From Erpobdella octoculata (lineage: Eukaryota > Annelida > Clitellata > Hirudinida > Erpobdellidae): a stretch of 64,000 nucleotides of DNA. Location: positions 20,151,427 through 20,215,426 of the forward strand of contig OZ022247.1 in NCBI GenBank assembly GCA_963978895.1, in the 5' to 3' direction. A program made the position numbers and the translations under genes. Positions 9,551 through 34,509 of this stretch are shown here, piece by piece (position 1 is the first letter of the stretch; the number at the start of each line of letters is the position of its first letter). The notes under the pieces are model-generated. The model searched no databases. It was given only the letters and a program-made list of their open reading frames with translations, and was not told the origin of the DNA.

Positions 9551-11302
9551 TCACCACAACGTTAAAACGAGAGACATCGAAAAACATAAATGTACAATCA
9601 GCGGTACTAAAGAAGGCGAAGATGGCGTTGACGATTGGCCTACAGCTGCTGACTTCGGGCTTGTATTCTTGCAGTCAGACTGAACGTCTGCTAATGAAGC
9701 AATCAGTTTTTTATCTCGCAACTTGTGTGGCTCATGGCAAACAGCTCCTAATCCGATATTATAGAAATACTTTTTTGTAACAGTAGTTTCATCGGGAGAT
9801 TCAACGGGGAGTCGGTGAGAATCGTCAGCTGAATCGAAATCATTCATCCATGAAATCAGTGGAAGTAGATCGCAGAGGCAGTGCCAGTGGTTGTGGTGCA
9901 GCTCCAGCGTCAGGTTGTGGTTGAGGCGACGATCGTTGTTCGTGGAAGTTGAATGTCCGAGACCTGCCTCGTGTGGATTGAAAGAAACGAATTTGTTGTG
10001 ATCGAGATTCAGTTCAGTTAAGCTATCTAAACCTGCTAAAGAGTTTGAATTTATAGCAGAAATTTCGTTTTTTCTCAAATTGAGATACTGCAACTGTGAA
10101 GCATATGTCGATCCTGAGGTTAGGCCTCTGAATGATCCAAAGTAAACACGCTGGATTACATTTTCTGACAGATCCAACCTGTTTAAATTACTTAAACCGT
10201 CGAAATATCCGGGTTCGATGTATCCTAAACGGTTTCTTGCAAGATGCAGCTCGCGCAGAGAAGGCATATCGACAAAAAATCCGCGATCGATTGACTCTAT
10301 TTGGTTGTCACTTAACCTTAATATTTTTAGTTCCTTTAAACCACTGAAGATCTCCTTGTCCAGAAGACGTTTTAACGAGTTAAATCTAAGGAGAAGCGTC
10401 TTTAGGTTGGTCATGTGTTTGAAAGCATAACGTTCTATTTGTGATATCTTGTTACGGTCGAGATTTAGTTCTACCAGAGAAGAAAGAAAATTTCCAAAAG
10501 TTCTCTCCTTGATAATCTCAATCTGATTATGCTGAAGCTCCAAAATTTTTAGTGAGCTTGCTTGGTTTGTTTTTGTTTGCCGGGAATGTCTTGAATTGAT
10601 TTCTGAATTTTGTCTAACATTTGACTTCAACGGCAGTGAATGCCTCCTCACCGTCCTGGATGCGTGAATTTCAGTTTCGTCTCCAAAGCTTACTTGCGAC
10701 AAGTGGTTCTCAGACAAACACAGATGGACTAACTTTGGACAAAAACGCCGGACGAGGCTCGCTTTGAAACTGGTTAACTTGTTCGTCTTCAAGTCCAAAT
10801 AAGTTAAAGTATCTAGTCCGTTGAAAGCGTTTTCTTCAATCGCTCTTAGTTTCACGTCCACCGCAGTTAGCTCGTTCAAAGAGTGTAGGTTTTTAAAAGT
10901 GTTGTTTTTGAAAATAAAATCTAAATCAGAATTTGTACCGTCTTCATCCACAGCGGGATAAATATTCAATTCCTCTAAGCTGGTTAGAGAAGAAAAGAAA
11001 TTCTGTGGTAATTGCTTAACGTCGGTATTAATGAAGACATTCAGTACTGACAATTCTTCTATAGCAGGAATTTTAGAAGTTTCTGGTGGATTGGCGTATA
11101 AGTACATATGCAATGTTTTAAGCCGGGCAAAAGATTTTGTCTTTAATGTCTCAAAGTCCGATTCCGTTGTTATTTTGCACGTCTGTTTCGACTCTTCAGC
11201 GTCCGCGTCATCAATTGGGAAGCAAATATCGACGTTTGTTGGAGTGAAAGCAGAAAACGATGATAGATTAACAAAACACAAAAAAAGTACAACTTTCAAC
11301 AT
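9551..11302 (-). CDS. Leucine-rich repeat cell-surface protein, probably GPI-anchored
   Basis: A single open frame of 583 aa from the ATG at 11302. This start was chosen because it opens a signal peptide (MLKVVLFLCFVNLSSFSA); the frame continues upstream only through a non-ATG codon. After an acidic N-terminal part with two Cys come about twelve LRRs (LxxLxLxxNxIxxI, such as LVELNLDRNKISQI and LKILRLSDNQIESI). A basic, Ser/Arg-rich insert (VRRHSLPLKS region) splits the array after about the fourth repeat. A C-terminal cap follows with WHCLCDLLPLISW and two later Cys, then a Ser/Pro linker and a hydrophobic tail ending LVLTLW with no cytoplasmic part. This tail suits a GPI signal, though a tail anchor is possible. 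Proteins of this build act in adhesion or recognition. The exact family is not recognised. Confidence 0.85.
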   Translation of the reverse strand: MLKVVLFLCFVNLSSFSAFTPTNVDICFPIDDADAEESKQTCKITTESDFETLKTKSFARLKTLHMYLYANPPETSKIPAIEELSVLNVFINTDVKQLPQNFFSSLTSLEELNIYPAVDEDGTNSDLDFIFKNNTFKNLHSLNELTAVDVKLRAIEENAFNGLDTLTYLDLKTNKLTSFKASLVRRFCPKLVHLCLSENHLSQVSFGDETEIHASRTVRRHSLPLKSNVRQNSEINSRHSRQTKTNQASSLKILELQHNQIEIIKERTFGNFLSSLVELNLDRNKISQIERYAFKHMTNLKTLLLRFNSLKRLLDKEIFSGLKELKILRLSDNQIESIDRGFFVDMPSLRELHLARNRLGYIEPGYFDGLSNLNRLDLSENVIQRVYFGSFRGLTSGSTYASQLQYLNLRKNEISAINSNSLAGLDSLTELNLDHNKFVSFNPHEAGLGHSTSTNNDRRLNHNLTLELHHNHWHCLCDLLPLISWMNDFDSADDSHRLPVESPDETTVTKKYFYNIGLGAVCHEPHKLRDKKLIASLADVQSDCKNTSPKSAAVGQSSTPSSPSLVPLIVHLCFSMSLVLTLW

Positions 11303-11863
11303 TTTTTTAAAACTCAGCAATACAAATAACAGTACCAGTACAAAATGTGATTTATCCTTCGCAAACCCAGCGACGATTAGGTAGGTATTACTAGATCCTA
11401 ACACGACTTAACGAGTCTCGCTAAACTTGCTCAGCGCACAGTCCACTTACTATTACATGTTATTATCTGAACAGAAGATCTTTTGAAGAAGAAATTATAT
11501 CCGACGACGTTTAGTTGCACGCCATTAATAAGTTGTAAAGCCTGCTAGCTTGTCGCAATGCGATCAAAAGTGTTCTTCTTAGTAAGCTGTACATTCTACG
11601 AAAACTAAGCTTTAGCGAAGCGGATGCTGGGACGTTTAATATATCTATCTCTTATTAGACGTCACTCTGTGCGCAAGACATCCAGGAATGTAACTTTATG
11701 ATTAAGTGATTTTTAAAGTGGCAATTAAGGACCTCACAGGAACGTAAATTTTGTTTTAAAAAAGACCTTATATGGAAACGAAAATGTGTTAATTATAACA
11801 GCCTGCCACCACAATACAACTAACAATTAAAATAGTGATGAAAAAACGGTAACAAATAACAAT
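11303..11863. other. Upstream region of the LRR gene
   Basis: AT-rich, with no open frame of note and no clear TATA box. It should hold the 5' UTR and promoter of the LRR gene. The LTR element inserted about 560 bp upstream of the LRR start codon, in the same orientation as the gene. Confidence 0.4.
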
Positions 11864-12140
11864 TGTAAACGTAGAGGAATATGCTTTCTAGCGATTCGTA
11901 ACGTTAAAGTCGAAGTTATTTATAACACAATATTTCTCGAATTTTATTTTAACTTTATTATTCTTCCTTGAATATAATCCTTTTCTTGACTCTAAACTGT
12001 CTTATCTCACTTTGCAGAAGTTAACCCGGTTCTGACAAATCTTTTGATAATTCCAATTTCTCTACTCTACAACCTTACTTTTTTCTATGAGGACCACAAA
12101 AAGGAAAAAGACCAATACCAATTATATATATATATACACA

Positions 12141-12172
<32 letters not shown>

Positions 12173-12481
12173 CATATATATATATACACATATACATACA
12201 TCCATCCATGTATATATACACTCAAACACACATATACACATATATACACTAATGATACAAAAATTATACGCACACACAATGTCACAGGAGTACAAATATA
12301 CACATATACATACATATACATATATATATACATATATATACACACATATACACACATATACACACAGATACATTCATACATAAATGACTATTGTTTCAAC
12401 ACAACCAAAATATGCACACATAATAAAATAAAATAAACAAATACTATGAAAATACTTAAGATGAATCATCTTCATCTTACA
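11864..12481 (-). repeat. 3' LTR of the retrotransposon
   Basis: 618 bp, TGTAA...TTACA, with (TA/CA)n microsatellites inside. No difference from 14518-15135 was noticed on reading. It is the 3' LTR because the element runs on the minus strand. Confidence 0.92.
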
Positions 12482-12482
12482 T

Positions 12483-12496
12483 ATCCCCCCTCTTCA
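12483..12496 (-). other. Polypurine tract
   Basis: Minus strand GAAGAGGGGGGA directly before the 3' LTR start, the expected plus-strand primer of reverse transcription. Confidence 0.8.
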
Positions 12497-12510
12497 AAAA
12501 AAGAAACGCG

Positions 12511-14418
12511 TCAGTGTTTCTTGATTACATCGTCACTCTCTTTATGACTAAGAAAGTCAGCACCGATGTTCTCCTTGCCTTTGAAATAGTTTACTTTCAA
12601 CTTATTCTCAATCTCTATCTCTCTGCTTGCTGTGTCAACAGGGCGGGCATCTCCGAAGATTGCCGAATTCAACTTTCCATCTTTCCCCACCCCTCCATTT
12701 TGGCCTCTAGGCAGAAGATTGAGCCTTGGTCTTTCTTTTGGCGGATTCAAAGCTTGAACTTTTGCCTGAACTTTATTTCTTACCTTTGAAATGGCAGACG
12801 TGTTTCTTTCCTTGCTTTGATACAGCTCCGAGTTAGCCGACGATTTTCTAAAATTTACCCGATCATTCCTCTGAGTGCTGTCGTAGTTGGAAGCGGATTT
12901 CTGTGGTTTCCGACCAAAGCGTTTTCCTGCCGCCATTGCATCAAAACCCCTTACCCCTTCAACATTTCCCAGCACGAGATCGCAAAGTAGGTTTTTCATG
13001 CACACCACCTCTCTGGTTCCTCTGAACCAGTCTGTTTTGATTTTTACCACTGCTGTTGGAGCTACCCGAACTGTGCCGTCGATCAAAACACAAGGTCTTG
13101 TTCTTCCGGTCATCTGACGCGGGTGCACTAATGATTCCTTTACCATTATGGCAGTACAGCCAGTGTCCCTCAAAACTTTTACCGGTTTTCTGTTCACAAA
13201 CCCTCTGGTTAAATTAAACTTTTCCCCTGAGTGCCAACAACCATCCGCAATGACAGGCAAAACGCATCCACACTTCAATTCCACCTCATCCATTTTTCCT
13301 TCCATCACCATGGCAGCGCATGCATTCACAACGCCGGAATCCTTGCATGGTGCCGACGTAGTCGTCTCTTTCCGTGTTTGGCAAAAAACAGGATTATTAG
13401 GGCTACTCTGCCGACACTCTCTTGCCATGTGCCCCGTTTGATGACAGTTGTAGCAGCGAGGTTCAACCATTTTGGCGTCACTGACCGACTGACCCCGGTT
13501 CCAATCCATCCTGCTATTGCTGTCCAATTTTGCCAACCTCTTCTCTGGGTGGGCTTGGCTGTACTTGTTGACCCAAAGGCACAGCTCATTGACATCTTTG
13601 CTCTCTTTCTCCAACAAGTACTCGACCATTCCCGCCGGGCACTTTCCGAAAAACTGCTCTTTCAGAAACAAAAACAACAGATTTTGTTTGCCCGCGAGAT
13701 CTACCCAGCGCCTGAGGTGGCTATCTAGCCGCACTAGATAATGTTCCCAGGTCTCCTCCGGTTCAGGCTTTGACTCTCGAAACATTATGCGATAGTCTTC
13801 CGCTGACTTCCCAAAACGACGAAGGAGTGCCTCCTTTGCCGTTCTGTAGTCCTGCATCTGACTATCGCTAAGTTGGCCAAACACTTCCAAAGTCTTCGCA
13901 CTGAGCAACGACCCTAGAAGCATTCCCCAATCCTTCTGAGGGTGACCATTGGCTTTTGCCAATGACTCAAATCTCAGCAAAAATGCGTCGATGTCATCAC
14001 CTTCAGAAAACTTTGGATAAGGAATCTTTGTTACCTCTACCTTTGGCTCTTTTTTCGTTAGGGCCTCTAATTCCAGCTTCTTCAATTCCAATTCATGTTG
14101 GCGTTGTTCGCGCTCACGTAGAAGTTGAAGTTCTCGTTCTTCTTTAGCTTGTTGGAGTTCTCGTTCTTCTTTAGCTTGTTGGAGTTCTCGTTCTTCTTTA
14201 GCTTGTTGAAGTTGGAGTTCTCGTTCTTCTTTAGCTTGTTGAAGTTGGAGTTCTCGTTCTTCTTTAGCTTGTTGAAGTTGGAGTTCTCGTTCTTCACGTT
14301 CCCGTTCCTCCATTCTCTTAACCCTTTCTTCATCCTTCAACTCTTTGACATAACTCCTTAAATCCACTCCGGAATAGCCGAGAGCCTGTCCCATCGCAAT
14401 GAATTTCTCGTCAGACAT
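12511..14418 (-). CDS. gag: Retrotransposon Gag-protease, internally deleted polyprotein
   Basis: A 635-aa frame from the ATG at 14418. Order: an N-terminal helix; a charged coiled coil with tandem 9-11-aa units (EERELQLQQAK, then EERELQQAK) at about residues 37-105; a capsid-like gag domain at about 125-300 (WEHYLVRLDSHLRRW region); a CCHC knuckle CYNCHQTGHMAREC; and an aspartic protease region with LRDTGC and CDLVLGN. The C-terminus ends in KGKENIGADFLSH, the hallmark closing motif of Ty3/gypsy RNase H. A deletion has therefore joined the protease linker in frame to the end of RNase H. The product could assemble particles but cannot copy itself. The frame is intact, in keeping with recent activity. 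Confidence 0.88.
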   Translation of the reverse strand: MSDEKFIAMGQALGYSGVDLRSYVKELKDEERVKRMEEREREERELQLQQAKEERELQLQQAKEERELQLQQAKEERELQQAKEERELQQAKEERELQLLREREQRQHELELKKLELEALTKKEPKVEVTKIPYPKFSEGDDIDAFLLRFESLAKANGHPQKDWGMLLGSLLSAKTLEVFGQLSDSQMQDYRTAKEALLRRFGKSAEDYRIMFRESKPEPEETWEHYLVRLDSHLRRWVDLAGKQNLLFLFLKEQFFGKCPAGMVEYLLEKESKDVNELCLWVNKYSQAHPEKRLAKLDSNSRMDWNRGQSVSDAKMVEPRCYNCHQTGHMARECRQSSPNNPVFCQTRKETTTSAPCKDSGVVNACAAMVMEGKMDEVELKCGCVLPVIADGCWHSGEKFNLTRGFVNRKPVKVLRDTGCTAIMVKESLVHPRQMTGRTRPCVLIDGTVRVAPTAVVKIKTDWFRGTREVVCMKNLLCDLVLGNVEGVRGFDAMAAGKRFGRKPQKSASNYDSTQRNDRVNFRKSSANSELYQSKERNTSAISKVRNKVQAKVQALNPPKERPRLNLLPRGQNGGVGKDGKLNSAIFGDARPVDTASREIEIENKLKVNYFKGKENIGADFLSHKESDDVIKKH

Positions 14419-14497
14419 CTTTCACAAAAGAAAAAAAAAAATTCGGTCACTTGTGATCAAACAACTTCAGAAAATATATTTACGGATGAAAATGCGT

Positions 14498-14517
14498 AAA
14501 TACGTCGAGGTCACCAA
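14498..14517 (-). other. tRNA primer-binding site
   Basis: Minus strand TGGTGACCTCGACG one base after the 5' LTR, complementary to a tRNA 3' end (CCA tail). The tRNA identity was not determined. Confidence 0.7.
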
Positions 14518-14794
14518 TGTAAACGTAGAGGAATATGCTTTCTAGCGATTCGTAACGTTAAAGTCGAAGTTATTTATAACACAATATTTCTCGAATTTTA
14601 TTTTAACTTTATTATTCTTCCTTGAATATAATCCTTTTCTTGACTCTAAACTGTCTTATCTCACTTTGCAGAAGTTAACCCGGTTCTGACAAATCTTTTG
14701 ATAATTCCAATTTCTCTACTCTACAACCTTACTTTTTTCTATGAGGACCACAAAAAGGAAAAAGACCAATACCAATTATATATATATATACACA

Positions 14795-14826
<32 letters not shown>

Positions 14827-15135
14827 CATATATATATATACACATATACATACATCCATCCATGTATATATACACTCAAACACACATATACACATATATA
14901 CACTAATGATACAAAAATTATACGCACACACAATGTCACAGGAGTACAAATATACACATATACATACATATACATATATATATACATATATATACACACA
15001 TATACACACATATACACACAGATACATTCATACATAAATGACTATTGTTTCAACACAACCAAAATATGCACACATAATAAAATAAAATAAACAAATACTA
15101 TGAAAATACTTAAGATGAATCATCTTCATCTTACA
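14518..15135 (-). repeat. 5' LTR of the retrotransposon
   Basis: 618 bp, apparently the same sequence as 11864-12481. It is the 5' LTR, with promoter and transcription start, on the minus strand. Confidence 0.92.
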
Positions 15136-15645
15136 CAATAGTAATAAAAAAAATTTAAATTGTATAATTATTTTTTAATTATCTCCTAAAATGAAAAGTG
15201 ATTTTAGAAGTCTTAAAAAATGTATGCTTTTGAAATGACAGACATTAGAGTGCTATACCTACCTGTCATTTGATATATTCATTAACTGTTCATTACATTT
15301 GTGTGAACTGTAAGTTTTATGTCCATAGTGACAAATAAAACTTTCTTTGAAGTAGAACCGCTTAAGTCATCTTCTTAAATGATGATCATCTCTCATCATG
15401 AGTCGCATTAACAACAATTTAAGTTCTCAATCCGTACATTCTAGTGTAATAGGTGATTCAATGTATTTCAAGTAATAAAGGCAACTATAGGTGTGCTGAA
15501 GGTATGATACACCTGGACGGGTACGAAAATATGTATGGACTTCTCAGTTGAATAATTTGGTGGTTGAAATTGTTGTTTTTTGAAGTGAGTATTGAAGTCG
15601 TTTTATCGGCTTATCAGCATCGTATACATGTAAAATGTGAAAAAA

Positions 15646-15655
15646 AGAAAGAGAG

Positions 15656-15706
<51 letters not shown>

Positions 15707-15728
15707 GAGAAAGAAAGAAAGAGAGATA
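15646..15728 (+). repeat. (GA)n microsatellite
   Basis: An interrupted GA array with AAAG interruptions. Confidence 0.9.
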
Positions 15729-16014
15729 GTGAGTTTATTAGACAGAAAGTTCAAACAATAGTTAGAGATACTTAACCGACTTACATCGATATTACAATTT
15801 TTACCTAATTCACCAGAAAGTTGTTTTATTTGTTTTATTCAAATTCCGTTTAACTGAAATACAAATGTTGCTTTTGATGCATTGTTATTTTCACTGAAGT
15901 TTTGACGAAATGGCTGAATGAATCGACATTTTTTATAAAGAATTGCCTAAATGGACTAACAACTGCGTTTTCCTTAGAACTATCACAATTTGAAGTATCG
16001 CCATAATCGTGCAG

Positions 16015-16250
16015 TACTTGATCCTGCAGTACTTGATCCTGCAGTACTTAATCCTGCAGTACTTGATCCTGTAGTACTTGATCCTGCAGTACTTGATCCT
16101 GTAGTACTTGATCTTGCAGTACTTGATCCTGCAGTACTTGATCCTGCAGCATTTGATCCTGCCGTACCTGATCCTGAGGTACTTGATCCTGCAGTACCTG
16201 ATCCTGCAGTACTTGATCCTGCAGTACTTGATCCTGTAGTTCTTGATCCT
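16015..16250 (+). repeat. 15-bp minisatellite
   Basis: About 15-16 tandem copies of GCAGTACTTGATCCT with single-base changes. Length and the shared TGATCC core resemble the arms of foldback element 1, but no inverted partner arm is seen in the window. Confidence 0.92.
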
Positions 16251-16345
16251 CGTCAAAGATGAAAGATACAGGTAAACACGCAAGAAGAAACCAGTTGTGA
16301 CTTTGCAAAGATATCTTCGCATACACCCGTTCATAGAGATATTAA

Positions 16346-16472
<127 letters not shown>

Positions 16473-17861
16473 ACACATGACAAATAAACGTTAAGGAATT
16501 TAACAGACTGACATTACAAGTCACGTCACATCAGCGACTGAGAATCTTTCAGCGAGGAAATTTCTCCAATTTCTCCAATTTCTCCAATTTCTCCAATCAC
16601 TCACCAAGAACAGTTCGTCTCACTGGATAAGCTGCCATCACCACTTGAAACATTTTAAAGTTTTATTTTGACGTAACAAAACAGCTGGTTTTTGAAGCAG
16701 CTGAAAAATTAAAGTCTTTTAAAAAGAACAATGCCCCTTTGATCTTTCAATTTTCAGTCAACTTAAAACTAGCAGCGAAAATATGCAGGATGTTAACAAA
16801 TCTTGAAAAAAGAAGGAACCTCGTTTCTGTTGTAACTCTCCATAATAATTGTTTAGTGTATTTAATAATAGACGTTTGTTTAATAACAATTATGCATTGC
16901 TTAATTAACTATTAATTACATTAACATTGAAGATAGAAAATATTGTTGTGAAAAAATTCCTTTTTAAAGCGATGTGTAAATAAACAGAGCTTGAAGTTTT
17001 CGAGTTTGCGTTGATTAAATTATCATCATAATCGTCGTCATCATCATCATCCTTCTCCTCATCATTATCATCACCACCACCACCAACACCACCACAAACA
17101 CCACCACCACCACCACCACCACCACCATCATCATTATCATCTTCCTCCTCATCCTCAAGATCGTGATGATGTTATAATAAAGTTTTAATTGTACTAATAT
17201 CTAATACCTGCACGCTCACGCTCACGATGATACTCATTCCTTTTGTTACCGAATGAGCATCCTACCTACCTACCTACCTACCTACCCCGGCACAGCAAAA
17301 CTCATTCAACCACACACAAGAGGAGTAGCAAATCGACGGTTTCCTAATAGCGATAATTACAGGCTAACGATGGGAGATGTCTCGTGGATGGATGGAGGGG
17401 CGAATCACGCGCGCACAGTCATCATGTCATGTCCGTGCTTTCCTCGTCTTGCTTGGTACTGATTTCCAGGGAATACGAACGAGCCTTTCATAGCGTCGTA
17501 TGATAGACGAAAGCGTAACTAAATCTGAAAATTAAAAAAAAAATTTTAAACTGGTTTAAATACATTTATTAACTATAGTATGTATATTAATATTTAATAT
17601 TATTTAAACAATAAGAAATGTTTAAAGGTTTTCGTCAAAAGTGTAATAAAATTAATAACGATTTATCGTCTGATTCAGTTACAAATCAAATCAAAAACGT
17701 GTCAACACTCCAACCAGGTACACCTACGAAAAATTCTCACATTTTTTAATTCCATAAATTTTTCAATTGAATTATATCAGTGTTCTTAACAACAAGCAAT
17801 TATTTCAAAAATAAATTTACAACACAAAGATACTACTACTACAACGCTTCAAGTCGAAGTG

Positions 17862-31765
<13,904 letters not shown>

Positions 31766-31810
31766 CATGCTGACATACTTGATGACAATAAAATTTTGGT
31801 GATGTGATAG

Positions 31811-31816
31811 AATAAA
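31811..31816 (+). terminator. Poly(A) signal of the cyclase gene
   Basis: AATAAA 46 bp past the stop codon. A second AATAAA lies near 31861. Confidence 0.65.
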
Positions 31817-31865
31817 GTGAACCAATACATATTGTGAAAAAAATGTAAATTTTTATATCAAATAA

Positions 31866-33070
31866 ATAATCATGTTTGCATAAAAAAATTTGATGATTCC
31901 TGTTTTTTCTTTCTTTTTTCGTGTTCGCTGGTTGTTCAAAAGTTGCCAAGTTTCTGAAGATGAAAATTTTCTCATAAATTTAAGTAGTTTGTTAATTTGT
32001 ATAAATGTCACCCTAATGATTATTTTCAATTTATTTTCCGGGATTTGATTAACAAGGCGTGTCGAGCAGTGAAAACTGTAGCGTTATTAAAAGAAAAAGA
32101 AAATGTTCCGATGAGCCATATTTGTTGAAAGACCGGTAAAACTCATTCTACAAATGTAATACTCGATTTCTACTAACAAAAAAAAGGAAGTATATAAATG
32201 TAAACAACAAGAAGTTTGGGAATTCTTTGAAGTCTACTTCATACAAATTGAGATAAGAAAACCTGTAAATACACAAAACGAGTAACCAATAAACGAATGA
32301 CCTCCAATAAATAAAATAACCTTCGTTCAATAAATGACCATGGTTGTTCTTTAACATCCCCCTTTCCCATGTTTATATTTATTTGTTCCTCTTACATTTG
32401 TCTATCTTTCTCTGCTCTCTCTCTCTTTTTCTCTTTCTCTCTTTCTATTCCTCTTTTAACCATAGCGATGAATCAATACGTACAAGATTGTACACACTAC
32501 AGAAAATAAAAAAAAATGCTTATCAAAACCTTGCTTATCAGCTTACCTTCTTGCATTCCTGCTTTGTTATCTCAATCATAAATGACAAACGACAATGCAA
32601 ATAAACTGGAGACATCTCACAAATGGTCTAAAAAAAATTCCCTCCTATAAAATTATTCAAGCCAAAACCGTAGACTTAGAAAACTAATTGTTTAAAACAA
32701 TTTTTTTTGTATATTTTAATAAAGCTGCATACGCGCGAGCCAAAATTTTTTGTAAATTTTCGTCTCAGAAAGAGTCCGATTGCGTCATTCAATGATAACT
32801 TGAAGGATCGTTGAAAGTTTCAAAGAAAACTGTCGGCGTCGTTGAGTGTTTTCCAAACAAGAAAATCTTTCGCTGTTTTATTGCTCGATTGCTCTACGAC
32901 TAATATCGTGTTAAATTACACGGCGCAGCTGCTCAAGCAATTTTAACAAGTTTTTCTACTTCGTTTTTCTTCTTCTTCTCAAATATCTTGCAACTCGATC
33001 GAAAAGATTGAAGTTAATTGTAATTCAAAATTTAAAAACAAGCAGCTAAATTATTTATTAAAAATAAATT
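31866..33070. other. Intergenic, no gene seen
   Basis: AT-rich with a CT-rich tract at 32401-32450. This should include the promoter of the microprotein gene. No TATA box was chosen with confidence. Confidence 0.5.
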
Positions 33071-33805
33071 ATGTATAAAATACTGGTTTTTGTTTATGTC
33101 GTATTTGGGATGTCTTTCTTGGTGTCTGCTTTCCAGCACGATACAAGCGATGTTGAAGACGGGTTTGTTTGTCCTTTCTTCATTAAATTTATTACTTCAA
33201 TTCATTTATTTCTTTAAATTTCTAAATTTAGTAACTTATTATGCCTCGATATTATTAATATGTAATTATAAGTTTATATTTTTATTAAATAATTATTATA
33301 TGTTTTTATTATTAATAAATAATTATATTTGTACAGCAATGATATTTTCACATTGTTATAATGTAACTACATGGTCAAATTGTTGACCTGCAAGTTGTAG
33401 GTATATGTTTTAAATAATTAAAGGGTATTTGTTTCCATATATGTATATGATTTAAATAATTAAAAAGTATTTGTTTCCATATATGTATATATTTTAAATA
33501 ATTAAAGGGTATATGTTTCCATATATGTATATGATTTAAATAATTAAAGGGTATATGTTTCCATACATGTACATGTTTAAATAATTAAATGGTGAGTATT
33601 TTAACTAATTTTTCATGTTATCCTAATAATTTTTAGTTTTATTTTAAAATAAAACTAAAAAATATCATACAGCATTCCTGGGCCATATCCGATGGATTAC
33701 GTGGACTACATCATCATTGGAGTTACAAGCTTTTCAGTGGCTAGCATCGTCGTCGTCATCATCATCATGTTTGTCAAGAACAAATTACAATTAAACAAAT
33801 CTTGA
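33071..33805 (+). CDS. 74-aa type I membrane microprotein, unknown function
   Basis: Two exons, 33071-33162 and 33673-33805, join in phase (GG|C) to 225 nt: 74 aa plus stop. The protein begins with a signal peptide (MYKILVFVYVVFGMSFLVSA). A short acidic ectodomain follows (FQHDTSDVEDG, then IPGPYPMDYVDY), then one membrane segment of about 22 residues rich in I, V and S. A 10-residue basic tail (KNKLQLNKS) ends it. Donor GGGTTTG and acceptor ATACAG are acceptable. The coherent signal-ectodomain-TM-tail order across a splice junction is the main support. The family is not recognised. Single-pass microproteins often act as subunits or regulators of membrane complexes, but nothing here shows that. 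Confidence 0.62.
33405..33592 (+). repeat. ~42-bp AT-rich minisatellite
   Basis: Four to five copies of GGGTATTTGTTTCCATATAT plus GTATATGATTTAAATAATTAAA, inside the intron of the microprotein gene. Confidence 0.85.
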
Positions 33806-34101
33806 TTAATTATGTAGATAAAAAAATTGTTTTAATTTTGTAAGCAGATGAATGGCAATAATTTTTCTGTTTGTTTTTTACTTTTAAGCAGTTTTTTTAA
33901 ATTCAGTTGTCCAACAAACTATTGTTTCTTGATTTTCACACTATAAATTAATTAAATCAAAATCACATGTTATTTTATTATTTTTCATCTATTTGTTTGT
34001 ATTGAATTACTTTAAAAAGTACTAAATTCTTTGAAATAACAACTGAAATCTTAATGAAAACGCTGAAGTACTGAAATGTCTAAATATCTAACTTTATTAT
34101 T

Positions 34102-34212
34102 TTAAACACGATGGGGGTGATGATGATGAAGATGGTGGTAATGGTGATGGTGGTGGTGATGGTGGTGATGATGAAGGTGGTGGTGGTGATGGTGATGGCG
34201 ATGATGATGATA
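34102..34212 (+). repeat. (GGTGAT/GTG)n trinucleotide-rich repeat
   Basis: GATG/GGTG-rich array between the microprotein and EFHD genes. Nothing else is seen in 33806-34500. Confidence 0.85.
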
Positions 34213-34509
34213 TTTTGTAGTTTACTCTTTGCTTACTTTCAAATCGTTACCTGCTGTTGCTATAAAAACAAATTTAATTCAGGTATTCTAATAAATTCTT
34301 TTAAGGATATGCGAAGGGTTGATCGATCCCTTGGTTACAAAATAAGAACATGTGGGTCATAATCATCATTATTATCATCATAACCATCATTAAGATATGT
34401 TTGGGTCAGTTGAGGTTTATTACTATTCAACCAAGACTGGCACTCATTTAGTTAACCAATGCATAACTACACGAGTATGCAAGAAGCGAAAAAGTATATG
34501 CGCATAAAT

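Larger units (their letters stand above)
11864..15135 (-). mobile_element. Non-autonomous Ty3/gypsy-type LTR retrotransposon
   Basis: A 3272-bp element with two 618-bp direct LTRs (TGTAA...TTACA) flanked by the 4-bp repeat CAAT (11860-11863 and 15136-15139). On the minus strand, a primer-binding site (TGGTGACCTCGACG) lies one base inside the 5' LTR, and a polypurine tract (GAAGAGGGGGGA) lies just before the 3' LTR. The 2-kb interior codes for Gag-protease only. Reverse transcriptase, most of RNase H and integrase are absent. LTR identity, including embedded microsatellites, implies a young insertion mobilised in trans. Confidence 0.93.

Noticed and set aside
12044..12436. Tyr/Ile/His-rich frames in both LTRs
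   Set aside because: Microsatellite translations within the LTRs, the same in both copies.
15933..16334. RIKYCRIKY / DPAVLDPAVL / LQDQVLQDQV repeat proteins
   Set aside because: All three frames are open because the 15-bp repeat unit is a multiple of three with no stop; no start context or flanking exons.
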